Of a stretch of DNA of 7,147 nt, positions 1 through 6,017 are shown in pieces. A model generated the notes under the pieces. It was not told where the DNA came from and did not search any database. It worked only from the letters and a program-made list of their open reading frames with translations. Location of the stretch: assembly GCA_013153955.1 (NCBI GenBank), contig JAADDM010000007.1, positions 1-7,147 on the forward strand, written 5' to 3'. The stretch is from Gammaproteobacteria bacterium. Lineage in GTDB: Bacteria > Pseudomonadota > Gammaproteobacteria > Thiomicrospirales > Thiomicrospiraceae. A program made the translations under genes and the position numbers. How positions within the stretch are numbered: position 1 is the first letter of the stretch; each line of letters begins with the position of its first letter.

Positions 1-471
1 CTTGAAAATACTCTCAGAGACGAATTACCCCCATGGGAACTGTTTTTAGATTCCTTTATGGAACTCAGTTACAAAAATTCAGAAAAAAGTCGCCGCCTTT
101 TGAAATATATTCTTTCTAAGATAGATCAGTATTATCGGGATACAGATGAAGAAATTATAGATTTTAGCAATGTTAATATTGAACATATACTTCCTAGAAA
201 TCCCAAATCTTGGGGCTTAACCAAGAGTCAAATTAAAACATATGTGAACAAACTGGGAAACTTAACTCTTCTTTCTACTAAAATTAATTCTAAACTACAA
301 AATAAGCCAATATCTGAAAAAATTGAAATTCTGAAAGAATCGAATTTGCCTATTACAAAAGAGCTCGTTAGAACCTTAGAATATAATAATCTCAAATGGA
401 CCGAACATGAAATCATGGAACGACAGAAACAGATGGCCCGTTTGGCATACGAGAAAATTTGGAAATTTTGA
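1..471 (+). CDS. GmrSD-type restriction protein, C-terminal DUF1524 (HNH) part, 5' partial
   Basis: The reading frame is open from the first base of the window, so the gene starts upstream and only its last 156 residues are seen. Visible residues 60-66 read IEHILPR, followed by LGNLTLLS at about 85-92 and an N-rich NSKLQNK stretch at about 96-102. This order (EHxxP, then LGNLTLL, then Asn/Lys) is the mark of the DUF1524 His-Me finger nuclease domain, normally fused behind a DUF262 ParB-like NTPase in GmrSD and related enzymes that cut modified phage DNA. His62 is the likely catalytic base. The stop lies three bases before the R'' box of the first attC, so this is the gene of cassette 1. The gene is clearly more AT-rich than its neighbours, suggesting a separate origin. 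Whether an N-terminal DUF262 domain exists cannot be seen; a stand-alone HNH protein is the alternative. Confidence 0.75.
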   Translation, partial: LENTLRDELPPWELFLDSFMELSYKNSEKSRRLLKYILSKIDQYYRDTDEEIIDFSNVNIEHILPRNPKSWGLTKSQIKTYVNKLGNLTLLSTKINSKLQNKPISEKIEILKESNLPITKELVRTLEYNNLKWTEHEIMERQKQMARLAYEKIWKF

Positions 472-474
472 ATC

Positions 475-549
475 GCCCAACCCTGCGTTGAGCGGACTTG
501 CTCGCCTCGCTACGCTCGGCATCGCAAGCCGCTCACGCTATTGTTAGCC
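475..549 (+). repeat. attC1, short class, 75 bp
   Basis: R'' box GCCCAAC (475-481) and R' box GTTAGCC (543-549) enclose inverted arms at 485-501 and 524-538. The arms pair perfectly apart from two extra bases on the left, one T at 488/489 and A496, which are the extrahelical bases expected of an attC stem. The loop between the arms is about 22 bases, rich in TCGC/GCTCG. R'' belongs to cassette 1, so cassette 1 should begin with TTGGGC outside this window. Cassette 2 begins at 544. Confidence 0.95.
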
Positions 550-553
550 TTGT

Positions 554-566
554 GGAGAGGATGGAG
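554..566 (+). promoter_or_regulatory. Ribosome binding sites deciding the start of the cassette 2 gene
   Basis: GGAGAGG (554-560) touches the first ATG at 561 with no spacer, whereas GGAG (563-566) lies nine bases before the ATG at 576. The second spacing is normal, so 576 is preferred. All in-frame starts before 544 lie inside attC1 and are discarded. Confidence 0.5.
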
Positions 567-575
567 AAATATCGC

Positions 576-1706
576 ATGAAGCCGGTAAGCGATCTCTTGT
601 TTACTTTTTCTCCAGAGACACAACCTCGCGTGAGCTATCAACGCTGCTTGGCGAAGGAGTTAGATTTAGAAGAATCATGGCTTCGCGACGCTATTTTCTT
701 TAACCCCGAGTTAGTCATTGAACCTTGTAGAGCAGCGGGCTTGACAGAGGATGAGTGGTATGCATGGCAGCGTGAGTTCCAGGTAGAAACTGGCCAAATT
801 GATGTAATGCTACTATCTTCTCAAGGCCGGGTTGCCATTGTAGAAACAAAACTCGCAACAAACCCTGAGATTAGGCGACGCGTGCTTGCACAGGTGTTGG
901 ATTACCTTGTGCACCTTGCGGACAGTTTTGATGAGAAATTGCCAGAAATACCCAAAGATGCGGATGGGCAACCTGTTGCGGATGTGGAAGATATTTTAGA
1001 GTCAGTTACCCAAGGTGACGTCTTGGTAATCATCGCGAGCGACGAAATTAATCCTCGGGTAGCAAAATTGAGTCAAAGTTTACTCTCACGCCATTTTACG
1101 CAACAGTGGGATCTTGCACTAATTGACATAGCCCTGTACCGTCCTCTTGACGCGAAGGATGAGTATCTTGTTGTACCTCATCTTCGCAATGTAGTGCAGA
1201 GTGAGTTACGGCAAGTGGTCAGAGTTGTAGTAGAGGGAGAATCTCCGCGTGCCAGAGTTGAAGTTGAGCGTATCACCCGAGATGTGGGCAGTACTTCAAG
1301 ACGCCAGAAGTGGGATGAGGAACGTTTCTTCAGATATTTGGAGGAAAGCAATGTGCCACAAGCGGTTCGGGAATTAGCTGCCCGGTTACGTGATTTGGCA
1401 CATCGTTATCCTGAAACTCTTACCCTATCATGGGGGACGGGAAAAAGCGGGAGCATGGTAGTAAAACGAAACGGTGGTGGCCTCATAGAGATCTATGGTT
1501 CGGGTGAGATTAGATTTCGCCCTGAAAAGTTCCCAAGAGCGTTAGGCGAAAAAGCGGCAGCAAGATATTTTCAAAAGTTAAAGGAACTTGCCCCTGAGGC
1601 TATGGGAATGAGTTATCCTCGGCTCTCGCCTGTGCAGTCTGAGGAGGTTGCACCTATGTTATTTGAGTTGATTCGGAATATTCTATCCGACATAGGCCAA
1701 GGCTAA
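576..1706 (+). CDS. PD-(D/E)XK nuclease-like protein (cassette 2)
   Basis: The protein has 376 residues from ATG 576; ATG 561 would add five. Residues 35-47 (W-L-R-D-A-I, then NPELV) form the helix-plus-NPEL lead-in often seen before this nuclease fold. GQID at 73-76 gives Asp76, AIVETK at 87-92 gives Glu90 and Lys92, and AQVLDY at 105-110 gives Gln106-x3-Tyr110. Asp, ExK and QxxxY in this order and spacing fit the PD-(D/E)XK core, nearest in feel to the NucS/DUF91-like and RecB-like groups. A second domain, with GTGKSGSMVV at about 289-298 and basic and aromatic residues after it, is not recognised and could bind DNA. The stop codon TAA is inside the R'' box of attC2. A role in DNA cleavage or phage defence is inferred from the motif only. 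Confidence 0.65.
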   Translation: MKPVSDLLFTFSPETQPRVSYQRCLAKELDLEESWLRDAIFFNPELVIEPCRAAGLTEDEWYAWQREFQVETGQIDVMLLSSQGRVAIVETKLATNPEIRRRVLAQVLDYLVHLADSFDEKLPEIPKDADGQPVADVEDILESVTQGDVLVIIASDEINPRVAKLSQSLLSRHFTQQWDLALIDIALYRPLDAKDEYLVVPHLRNVVQSELRQVVRVVVEGESPRARVEVERITRDVGSTSRRQKWDEERFFRYLEESNVPQAVRELAARLRDLAHRYPETLTLSWGTGKSGSMVVKRNGGGLIEIYGSGEIRFRPEKFPRALGEKAAARYFQKLKELAPEAMGMSYPRLSPVQSEEVAPMLFELIRNILSDIGQG

Positions 1707-1824
1707 CCGTGCGTGCAGCGGACGGGGCTGCGCCCCTCGGTGACGGTGGCGGCAAAAATCCGCGGTTGGGTTCGCCAGCCGTGGCGCTGGACGGCACGCC
1801 CCGCCGCTGACGCCATTGTTAGCC
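1701..1824 (+). repeat. attC2, long class, 124 bp
   Basis: R'' GGCTAAC (1701-1707) and R' GTTAGCC (1818-1824) are exact complements. The arms at 1711-1728 and 1798-1813 pair fully except for two extra left-hand bases, a G after GCGT and an A after CAGCGG. A GC-rich internal region carries GGGGC-TGC-GCCCC, which can form its own small hairpin. Cassette 3 starts at 1819. The 118 bases between this gene's stop and the next cassette hold nothing else. Confidence 0.95.
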
Positions 1825-1859
1825 CCTAATGATTTGTAAGTTACGGTCAAAGGTTAGCA

Positions 1860-2441
1860 ATGAGTACTACTGCGCTATTTGTAGAACTACTTGTAATAGG
1901 TTTTGAATCTCTTTTATGGGTGTTTCTGTTGACTGTTGTGGTTTATGGCAAGGATGTTGTGTTTCTGATAAGAGATGCATTTTTAGCCGCTAATTTATTC
2001 GTTACGGCGGTAATTATTTCTCTTTCCTATTTACTCGGTATTGTATTTGATGAAATAAGCGATTTTCTTACGGAAAAATGGGCCAGTAAGATACGCTCCT
2101 CGGTGCATGAAAAAAACTTGCCTGAGATGTGGGATATTCAAGCTTATATTTTTAGTCATTCTTTGCATGCGTCCGAAAAATTAGATTACATGCGTAGTCG
2201 CATAAGAATTTTAAGAGCCTCAATCTTTAACGTAGCACTGATTTTTGTATTTGGTTTGGTACTTATACATACACGCCCGGAGTTAATTCCTAATGGACTG
2301 AAAAGCACTTTAGATTGGAGCATCGTTATTTTTGGGATAGTATGTGTAAGTGGAGTGGCGTTTACTTACTGGCGCATTACTCGTGCGTATTGGTTGAGAG
2401 CTATCAGCATCTATAAATCTTTATCTATAGATGAAGAATAA
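1860..2441 (+). CDS. Four-helix inner membrane protein of unknown function (cassette 3)
   Basis: The 193-residue product has four hydrophobic segments at about 5-29, 43-63, 120-137 and 152-171. A polar, helical loop of some 55 residues lies between the second and third, and a short charged tail ends the protein. The second helix runs into GIVFDEISDF (60-69), an acidic face close to the membrane. The stretch before helix 3, DYMRSRIRILRAS (109-121), is strongly basic and should lie in the cytoplasm. I recognise no named family. ATG 1860 is supported by AAGG (1850-1853) six bases upstream and by lying 42 bases inside the cassette. Small membrane proteins of this plan occur among integron cassettes and as effectors of defence systems, but nothing here identifies a trigger or partner. 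Confidence 0.8.
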   Translation: MSTTALFVELLVIGFESLLWVFLLTVVVYGKDVVFLIRDAFLAANLFVTAVIISLSYLLGIVFDEISDFLTEKWASKIRSSVHEKNLPEMWDIQAYIFSHSLHASEKLDYMRSRIRILRASIFNVALIFVFGLVLIHTRPELIPNGLKSTLDWSIVIFGIVCVSGVAFTYWRITRAYWLRAISIYKSLSIDEE

Positions 2442-2451
2442 AAGACGACAG

Positions 2452-2576
2452 GGCTAACCCTGCGTTCAGCGGACGGGGCTGCGCCCCTCGCGAAGCCGTG
2501 GCGGCGAAAAATCAGAGGTGTGCTCGCTGGCGGTGGCGCTGGACGGCACGCCCCGCCGCTGACGCTATCGTTAGGC
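2452..2576 (+). repeat. attC3, long class, 125 bp
   Basis: R'' GGCTAAC (2452-2458) and R' GTTAGGC (2570-2576). The arms at 2462-2479 and 2550-2565 pair apart from an extra T and an extra A on the left. The inner part is nearly the same as that of attC6. R'' matches the start of cassette 3 (GTTAGCCC over eight bases), while R' carries the start of cassette 4. Confidence 0.95.
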
Positions 2577-2635
2577 ACAGTGCTTGGTGGATTTTCGCAA
2601 ACTGACGTCTAGTGACAACATTTATTGGAGAGGCT

Positions 2636-2649
2636 GGGAAGTATTTCCC
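2636..2649 (+). other. Small inverted repeat in the leader of cassette 4
   Basis: GGGAA (2636-2640) and TTCCC (2645-2649) flank a four-base loop, about 30 bases before the gene start. Cassette 4 has the longest leader of the complete cassettes (about 109 bases), with no good promoter pair visible. The repeat could be a weak mRNA hairpin or an operator, but five-base arms also occur by chance. Confidence 0.25.
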
Positions 2650-2679
2650 GAAGATTATTAGGTGGTATCTGGAGTGATG

Positions 2680-3366
2680 ATGGAAGAATCGAGTCGTAGC
2701 CCCCAGAATCCTGAAGATATCAATTTTTCAATTGTAACTTCGATAGAATATGATGGACTTGAAGAATTAACCGCAGGTGTTTTAGAATTCTCTTTAGATC
2801 AACTGTTACAAAATGGAGTACTTAGAGAATTCCCAGTAGTGGGAGCTATCCTTGCGTTAGGAAAAACTGGTGCGAGCGTACGTGATTTCCTGTTTCTTCG
2901 CAAAGTTTTTCGGTTTCTTTATCAGCTGAGGGATGTTTCGTTAGAAAAAAGAATTGAGTTTGGAAACCGAATTCGTGAAGATAGTGAATATAGAAGAAAA
3001 GTGGGTGAAAACCTTCTTCTTATACTTGAGAAATTAAATGCATTTTCGAAAGCGGATATGCTAGGACGAGTGTATAAAGCACATCTTACAGGAAATATTA
3101 ATACTGAAACATTAGAAAAACTTGTTTCGGCAATTGAACGGGTGAATTTACATGATTTGGATAGGCTTCGTCAGTTTTATGTTGACGACGATGAGAATAG
3201 TCGTGAAGATGAGCAACTTCAAAATTTAGCATTTGCAGGGTTAGTTTGTATTCAACTTGGAGAAGTTGGACTTGTGGGTGGTGTAAGTGGTCAATTTAAA
3301 CAATGTGAGATTGGAAGAATGTTTTTGAAGTATGCGATTTGTGATAATCATGAGGGTTGTGCCTAA
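2680..3366 (+). CDS. Conserved-looking soluble protein of unknown function (cassette 4)
   Basis: I do not recognise this 228-residue protein. The first 35 residues are polar. FPVVGAILALGKTG (51-64) is a hydrophobic, glycine-containing stretch that could be an amphipathic or membrane-touching helix. RDFLFLRKVFRFLYQLRD (68-85) is a basic amphipathic helix, and charged helices follow to about 175. The C-terminal 40 residues are glycine- and hydrophobic-rich with three cysteines near the end. The frame opens with a GTG at 2662 after a TAG stop, but GGAG (2671-2674) sits five bases before ATG 2680, which is preferred; ATG 2677 is nearly as good. The stop codon TAA overlaps the R'' box of attC4. 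With defence-type genes on both sides a related role is possible, but no motif shows it. Confidence 0.75.
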   Translation: MEESSRSPQNPEDINFSIVTSIEYDGLEELTAGVLEFSLDQLLQNGVLREFPVVGAILALGKTGASVRDFLFLRKVFRFLYQLRDVSLEKRIEFGNRIREDSEYRRKVGENLLLILEKLNAFSKADMLGRVYKAHLTGNINTETLEKLVSAIERVNLHDLDRLRQFYVDDDENSREDEQLQNLAFAGLVCIQLGEVGLVGGVSGQFKQCEIGRMFLKYAICDNHEGCA

Positions 3367-3444
3367 CCCTGCGTTGAGCGGACTTGCTTCGCCGGCGCTC
3401 GCTACGCTCGCTTGGCTCGCAAGCCGCTCACGCTGCTGTTAGGT
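3361..3444 (+). repeat. attC4, short class, 84 bp
   Basis: R'' GCCTAAC (3361-3367) and R' GTTAGGT (3438-3444). The outer arms GCGTTGAGCGGACTTGC and GCAAGCCGCTCACGC are identical to those of attC1, with the same two unpaired bases. The loop is about nine bases longer than in attC1 and attC5, containing GCTCGCTACGCTCGC. Cassette 5 begins at 3439. Confidence 0.95.
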
Positions 3445-3484
3445 TATTCTGTATTGAGGGCGTATATCCTCAGGAGAAAATCAC

Positions 3485-4027
3485 ATGGCCTCTCCTAAAG
3501 AGTATTGGCAGCGTATTGAGGAACTGGGGTTAGACCATATGGAGATCGAAGTATCGTCTATTGCAGAAGCCAAAACAGCATTAAGACGTGTTCGTGGATT
3601 GCAGAAAGAGTTACGACAGATCAAGAAGAACATTAATTTAGATATGAAATCTATAAGAGCTATGTATCGCCAAAAAATGGCTACTGCTGCCTCTACAACA
3701 TCAAGTATTGTGTCTTTGTTTGGGAAGCGAAAACTCGCAGGACAGTTGCGAGCTGATGAAAAGCGACGTCTTCGTATGGAACGAGATAGTATTTTGGAGC
3801 CGTATGAGTCTTTGAAATTTACTATTGATAATTTGCTATTGCAATTGGATGCAGCTAAAGAACAAATTCAACAGTTTATAGAAGACACCAAGCATCAATC
3901 TGGAGAAAACAAACAAAGTTTGTCGAGTACGAAAGAATTAGATACAGAAACTATCTTTTGCCCCCAGTGTGGTGTTGTAGTAGAAAAAACAGATAAGTTT
4001 TGCCGTAATTGTGGATACAAGCTCTGA
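3485..4027 (+). CDS. Coiled-coil protein with C-terminal zinc ribbon (cassette 5)
   Basis: The 180-residue product is mostly charged helix. Residues 25-65 are rich in Lys, Arg and Leu and likely coil (ALRRVRGLQKELRQIKKNI). A short region with SLFGKRKLAGQLRADEKRR (about 76-94) follows, and then a second helix to about 135 with regularly spaced leucines and isoleucines. After a polar linker, CPQC (159-162) and CRNC (173-176) make a CxxC-x10-CxxC zinc ribbon at the very end. Such ribbons usually bind protein or nucleic acid; no catalytic motif is seen. ATG 3485 has AGGAG (3472-3476) eight bases upstream, the best ribosome binding site of the single-gene cassettes. The stop TGA is followed in frame at once by TAA. 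The partner and function are unknown. Confidence 0.8.
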   Translation: MASPKEYWQRIEELGLDHMEIEVSSIAEAKTALRRVRGLQKELRQIKKNINLDMKSIRAMYRQKMATAASTTSSIVSLFGKRKLAGQLRADEKRRLRMERDSILEPYESLKFTIDNLLLQLDAAKEQIQQFIEDTKHQSGENKQSLSSTKELDTETIFCPQCGVVVEKTDKFCRNCGYKL

Positions 4028-4049
4028 TAATTTGGCATAGTAGAGTGTT

Positions 4050-4124
4050 ACCTAACCCTGCGTTGAGCGGACTTGCTCGCCTCGCTGCGCTCGGCTGCGC
4101 AAGCCGCTCACGCTTTTGTTAGAG
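4050..4124 (+). repeat. attC5, short class, 75 bp
   Basis: R'' ACCTAAC (4050-4056) complements the start of cassette 5 (GTTAGGT), and R' GTTAGAG (4118-4124) carries the start of cassette 6. The arms are the same as in attC1 and attC4. The last base of R' is G where the usual consensus has a pyrimidine. Confidence 0.95.
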
Positions 4125-4130
4125 CGCGAT

Positions 4131-4796
4131 ATGAGCACACAACGGAGCCCTGACGAAATTCGGCAGCATTACGTTGATGAAATGGGAGCCTTGTTAGGGG
4201 AGTATTTTGCGCGCCTTTGGCAAGAAGTGGCCTTTCTATATTGGAAATGGCAGGAATTCATACAGTTATTTGGGAGCGATCCAGCTGATGTAGAAGTGTT
4301 AAATCAAGTGGCGCCTGCTTTCTTTAGGATGATTCAGGATATGTGGTGGCGCGATGTAGTGCTTCATATAGCACGGCTCACTGATCCACCAGCGTCTGGG
4401 CGTAAAGGGAAAATGAATTTTACCCTTATGCGCCTTCCCCTGCTGATTGATGAACCGACATTGAATAATCAAGTTACAAAAGAGTTGGAGAATTTGAAGA
4501 TAAAAGTAAAGCGATTTCGAGATTGGAGAAACCGGCGCATTGCCCACCGCGATTTAGATTTGGTCTTTGGCGGAGAAACATCTTCTTTGCCCTCTGTAGG
4601 TAGGCAACACTTAGAAGAAGTTTTACGGGCGATTATGCTTGTAATGAACCTGATTGAAGAAAAATACGTTGGAGCGTCCACACGCTTTGATGTTGTGGCA
4701 TCCCATAGTGGTGCTCGTTCTATGCTGTTCTATTTGAAGAAAGGCTTGATGTGTAGAGAGCAGGAGATCGAGGCCAAGCAGAGCCAGTGGTCGTAA
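4131..4796 (+). CDS. AbiU2-like HEPN-domain protein (cassette 6)
   Basis: The 221-residue protein is nearly all helical. The layout LWQEVAFLYWKWQEFIQLF (29-47), VLNQVAPAFFRMIQD (56-70), HIARLTDP (79-86) and RDWRNRRIAHRDL (130-142) matches the HEPN AbiU2 type as I know it. Arg133-x5-His139 fits the HEPN ribonuclease motif Rx4-6H. Members are toxins or abortive-infection RNases that cut RNA when active; HEPN toxins often pair with an antitoxin, but none is encoded in this cassette. ATG 4131 lies only 12 bases inside the cassette with no real Shine-Dalgarno sequence; a TTG at 4116 is in frame but lies in attC5. Translation could be weak, leaderless or aided by upstream reading. Cleavage activity is inferred from the motif. 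Confidence 0.65.
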   Translation: MSTQRSPDEIRQHYVDEMGALLGEYFARLWQEVAFLYWKWQEFIQLFGSDPADVEVLNQVAPAFFRMIQDMWWRDVVLHIARLTDPPASGRKGKMNFTLMRLPLLIDEPTLNNQVTKELENLKIKVKRFRDWRNRRIAHRDLDLVFGGETSSLPSVGRQHLEEVLRAIMLVMNLIEEKYVGASTRFDVVASHSGARSMLFYLKKGLMCREQEIEAKQSQWS

Positions 4797-4814
4797 CCAT
4801 AACCATAATGTGCG

Positions 4815-4940
4815 CTCTAACCCTGCGTTCAGCGGACGGGGCTGCGCCCCTCGCGAAACCGTGGCGGCAAAAAATCAGAGGTGTGCTCGCTGGCAATGGT
4901 GCTGGACAGACACGCCCCGCCGCTGACGCTCTCGTTGGGC
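4815..4940 (+). repeat. attC6, long class, 126 bp
   Basis: R'' CTCTAAC (4815-4821) and R' GTTGGGC (4934-4940). The 3' end of cassette 6 complements its 5' end over ten bases (GCGCTCTAAC at 4812-4821 with 4118-4127). The arms GCGTTCAGCGGACGGGGC and GCCCCGCCGCTGACGC carry the usual extra T and A. The inner sequence is close to attC3. Confidence 0.95.
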
Positions 4941-4959
4941 AACGAAAGTAAGGTGCCTT

Positions 4960-4964
4960 GGAGG
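4960..4964 (+). promoter_or_regulatory. Strong ribosome binding site of the first gene of cassette 7
   Basis: GGAGG stands six bases before ATG 4971. It decides the start: longer readings of this frame begin at 4881 inside attC6 and would translate recombination-site sequence. Confidence 0.8.
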
Positions 4965-4970
4965 CGGAAG

Positions 4971-5462
4971 ATGAAAAGCAATTTGCAAATATTGGCTTTG
5001 GAGGAAATGAGACGAACCTTTGATCAGTACGCAAGCGCATCTGATGCTTTAGATAGTAAAGCGAAAAGCCTCCTTTCTTCTTCAAGCCTTATCATTGGGC
5101 TTTTCTCGTTGTTACAATTATCGTTAAATCCACTCCAAAACGAGAAAGGTTATAGTTGTATTTATCAAATAGGAGTGGTGGCCATCATGGTAGGCTATAT
5201 AGTACTTGTGGCGTTGTGTACTAAGACTCTCCGTCCTCGAGAATATAAGAACGCTATTGCCACAAATTGGAACGACCTCAACACCTATTTTTTGCAGAAA
5301 GAGGAAGATGAGGCATATAGGATATTGATTGGTACCTATTTGACCTCAATTGAAGCCAACAAAAACACTAATTTAGAAAAGGCGAAGTATGTGAATAAAG
5401 CCACATGGATATTTGTAGCATTGGTTGTAGGCCTGTTTTTTATAAGTTTTTTGCCGCACTAA
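4971..5462 (+). CDS. Small membrane protein, possible effector type (cassette 7, gene 1)
   Basis: The 163-residue product begins with an amphipathic helix ending in ALDSKAKSLLSSSS (26-39). Hydrophobic segments follow at about 35-53 and 65-84, then a polar helical section rich in Glu, Lys and Asn (88-144), and a last membrane helix at about 145-161. A helix with a D-x-K-A motif running into a pair of membrane helices, then a soluble helical part and a further membrane helix, resembles SLATT and Pycsar-type membrane effectors. That is a likeness of layout only, and no nucleotide cyclase lies nearby. The gene is first of three in one cassette, followed 22 bases later by the next start. I give no family name. 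Confidence 0.75.
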   Translation: MKSNLQILALEEMRRTFDQYASASDALDSKAKSLLSSSSLIIGLFSLLQLSLNPLQNEKGYSCIYQIGVVAIMVGYIVLVALCTKTLRPREYKNAIATNWNDLNTYFLQKEEDEAYRILIGTYLTSIEANKNTNLEKAKYVNKATWIFVALVVGLFFISFLPH

Positions 5463-5484
5463 AGTTTTGGAAAAGGATTTTGCC

Positions 5485-5700
5485 ATGGGTATAGGAAACA
5501 TGGGTATAGGAAAGGTTAAAAAGTTCCCCTCGGGGGAGGATCAAACCGTCTCCTCTGTAACGAATGAGCCTCAAAGTGGCGAAGAGCAGGAGGATAGAGT
5601 TCATGCCTCGCAATCTCCTCCTGATACTATGCCAGTGGATGTTGTTGTAGCGGAGACGGAACGAGAAGAGGAAGGCAAGAGTGCTAAAGGAGTAAAGTGA
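5485..5700 (+). CDS. 71-residue acidic, disordered peptide (cassette 7, gene 2)
   Basis: The start ATG 5485 has AAAAGGA (5471-5477) about eight bases upstream; an in-frame TTG at 5467 has no ribosome binding site. The peptide opens with MGIGNMGIGK, a doubled MGIG coded by a near-exact 14-base repeat. After a short basic patch (KVKKF) comes a low-complexity stretch rich in Glu, Asp, Ser and Pro, and the end is basic (GKSAKGVK). It shows no membrane helix or catalytic motif and is probably unfolded on its own. Its stop TGA overlaps the next start by one base (TGATG), a sign of coupled translation. The ordered ribosome binding sites on both this and the next frame support expression as an operon with the membrane protein. 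The function is unknown. Confidence 0.6.
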   Translation: MGIGNMGIGKVKKFPSGEDQTVSSVTNEPQSGEEQEDRVHASQSPPDTMPVDVVVAETEREEEGKSAKGVK

Positions 5701-5861
5701 TGCCTGAACCTGAAAATACTCAAACGCCCGCCGATGCTGCTCAGCCAGTAACTCCTCCACAACCCCCGGAACCCCCATCACGTCCGCCATCTATGCCAGT
5801 TGAGGGCAACATCAAGGCCGATACCGCGCCAAAAGAAACTCGCGAGCAGGGGCACAAATAA
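5700..5861 (+). CDS. 53-residue proline-rich peptide (cassette 7, gene 3)
   Basis: This small frame has a very good Shine-Dalgarno sequence, AAAGGAG (5686-5692), seven bases before ATG 5700, and overlaps the preceding stop by one base. About 15 of its 53 residues are proline, with clusters TPPQPPEPP (19-26 region) and RPPSMP, and it ends EQGHK then TAA. It should be extended and disordered, like a linker or a ligand for another protein. The stop is 11 bases before the R'' box of attC7, so the gene fills the cassette exactly to its end, which argues against a chance frame. Too short for family recognition. A role together with the membrane protein of the same cassette is inferred from coupling alone. 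Confidence 0.55.
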   Translation: MPEPENTQTPADAAQPVTPPQPPEPPSRPPSMPVEGNIKADTAPKETREQGHK

Positions 5862-5872
5862 AATGTTCTGTT

Positions 5873-5997
5873 GCCCAACCGTGCGTTCAGCGGACGGGGC
5901 TACGCCCCTTGCGAACCGTGGCGGCAAAGCAGCAGAGGCGCGGTCGCCAAGCCGTGGTTCTGACAAACACGCCCCGCCGCTGACGCCATCGTTGGCC
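5873..5997 (+). repeat. attC7, long class, 125 bp
   Basis: R'' GCCCAAC (5873-5879) and R' GTTGGCC (5991-5997). The 3' end of cassette 7 (GTTGCCCAAC, 5870-5879) complements its 5' end (4934-4943) over ten bases, so the three-gene segment is one cassette and not two with a lost site. The inner section differs most from the other long sites (TACGCCCCTTGCGAACC and an AAGCAGCAG stretch). Confidence 0.95.
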
Positions 5998-6017
5998 TCT
6001 TATATAGCGAGAAGTCT

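Noticed and set aside
228..416. Reverse-strand frame inside the DUF1524 gene, and similar ones at 4299-4547, 4469-4681 and 6411-6605
   Set aside because: Antisense shadows of well-supported genes with no ribosome binding site or family motif.
498..575. Longer N-terminus for the cassette 2 gene, and likewise 4881-4970 for cassette 7 and 4116-4130 for cassette 6
   Set aside because: These extensions are coded largely by the attC site of the preceding cassette; starts inside the cassette are available.
1722..1738. GGGGC-TGC-GCCCC hairpins inside long attC sites as intrinsic terminators
   Set aside because: No T-run follows any of them; they belong to the attC fold. They may still slow transcription.
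4720..5085. Reverse-strand frames over attC sites (also 5778-5966, 6826-7035 and 6902-7090) that share an ARGAAPSAERRV-like peptide
   Set aside because: The shared peptide is the translated repeat of the attC arms, not a protein family. The frames lack ribosome binding sites and run antisense to good genes.
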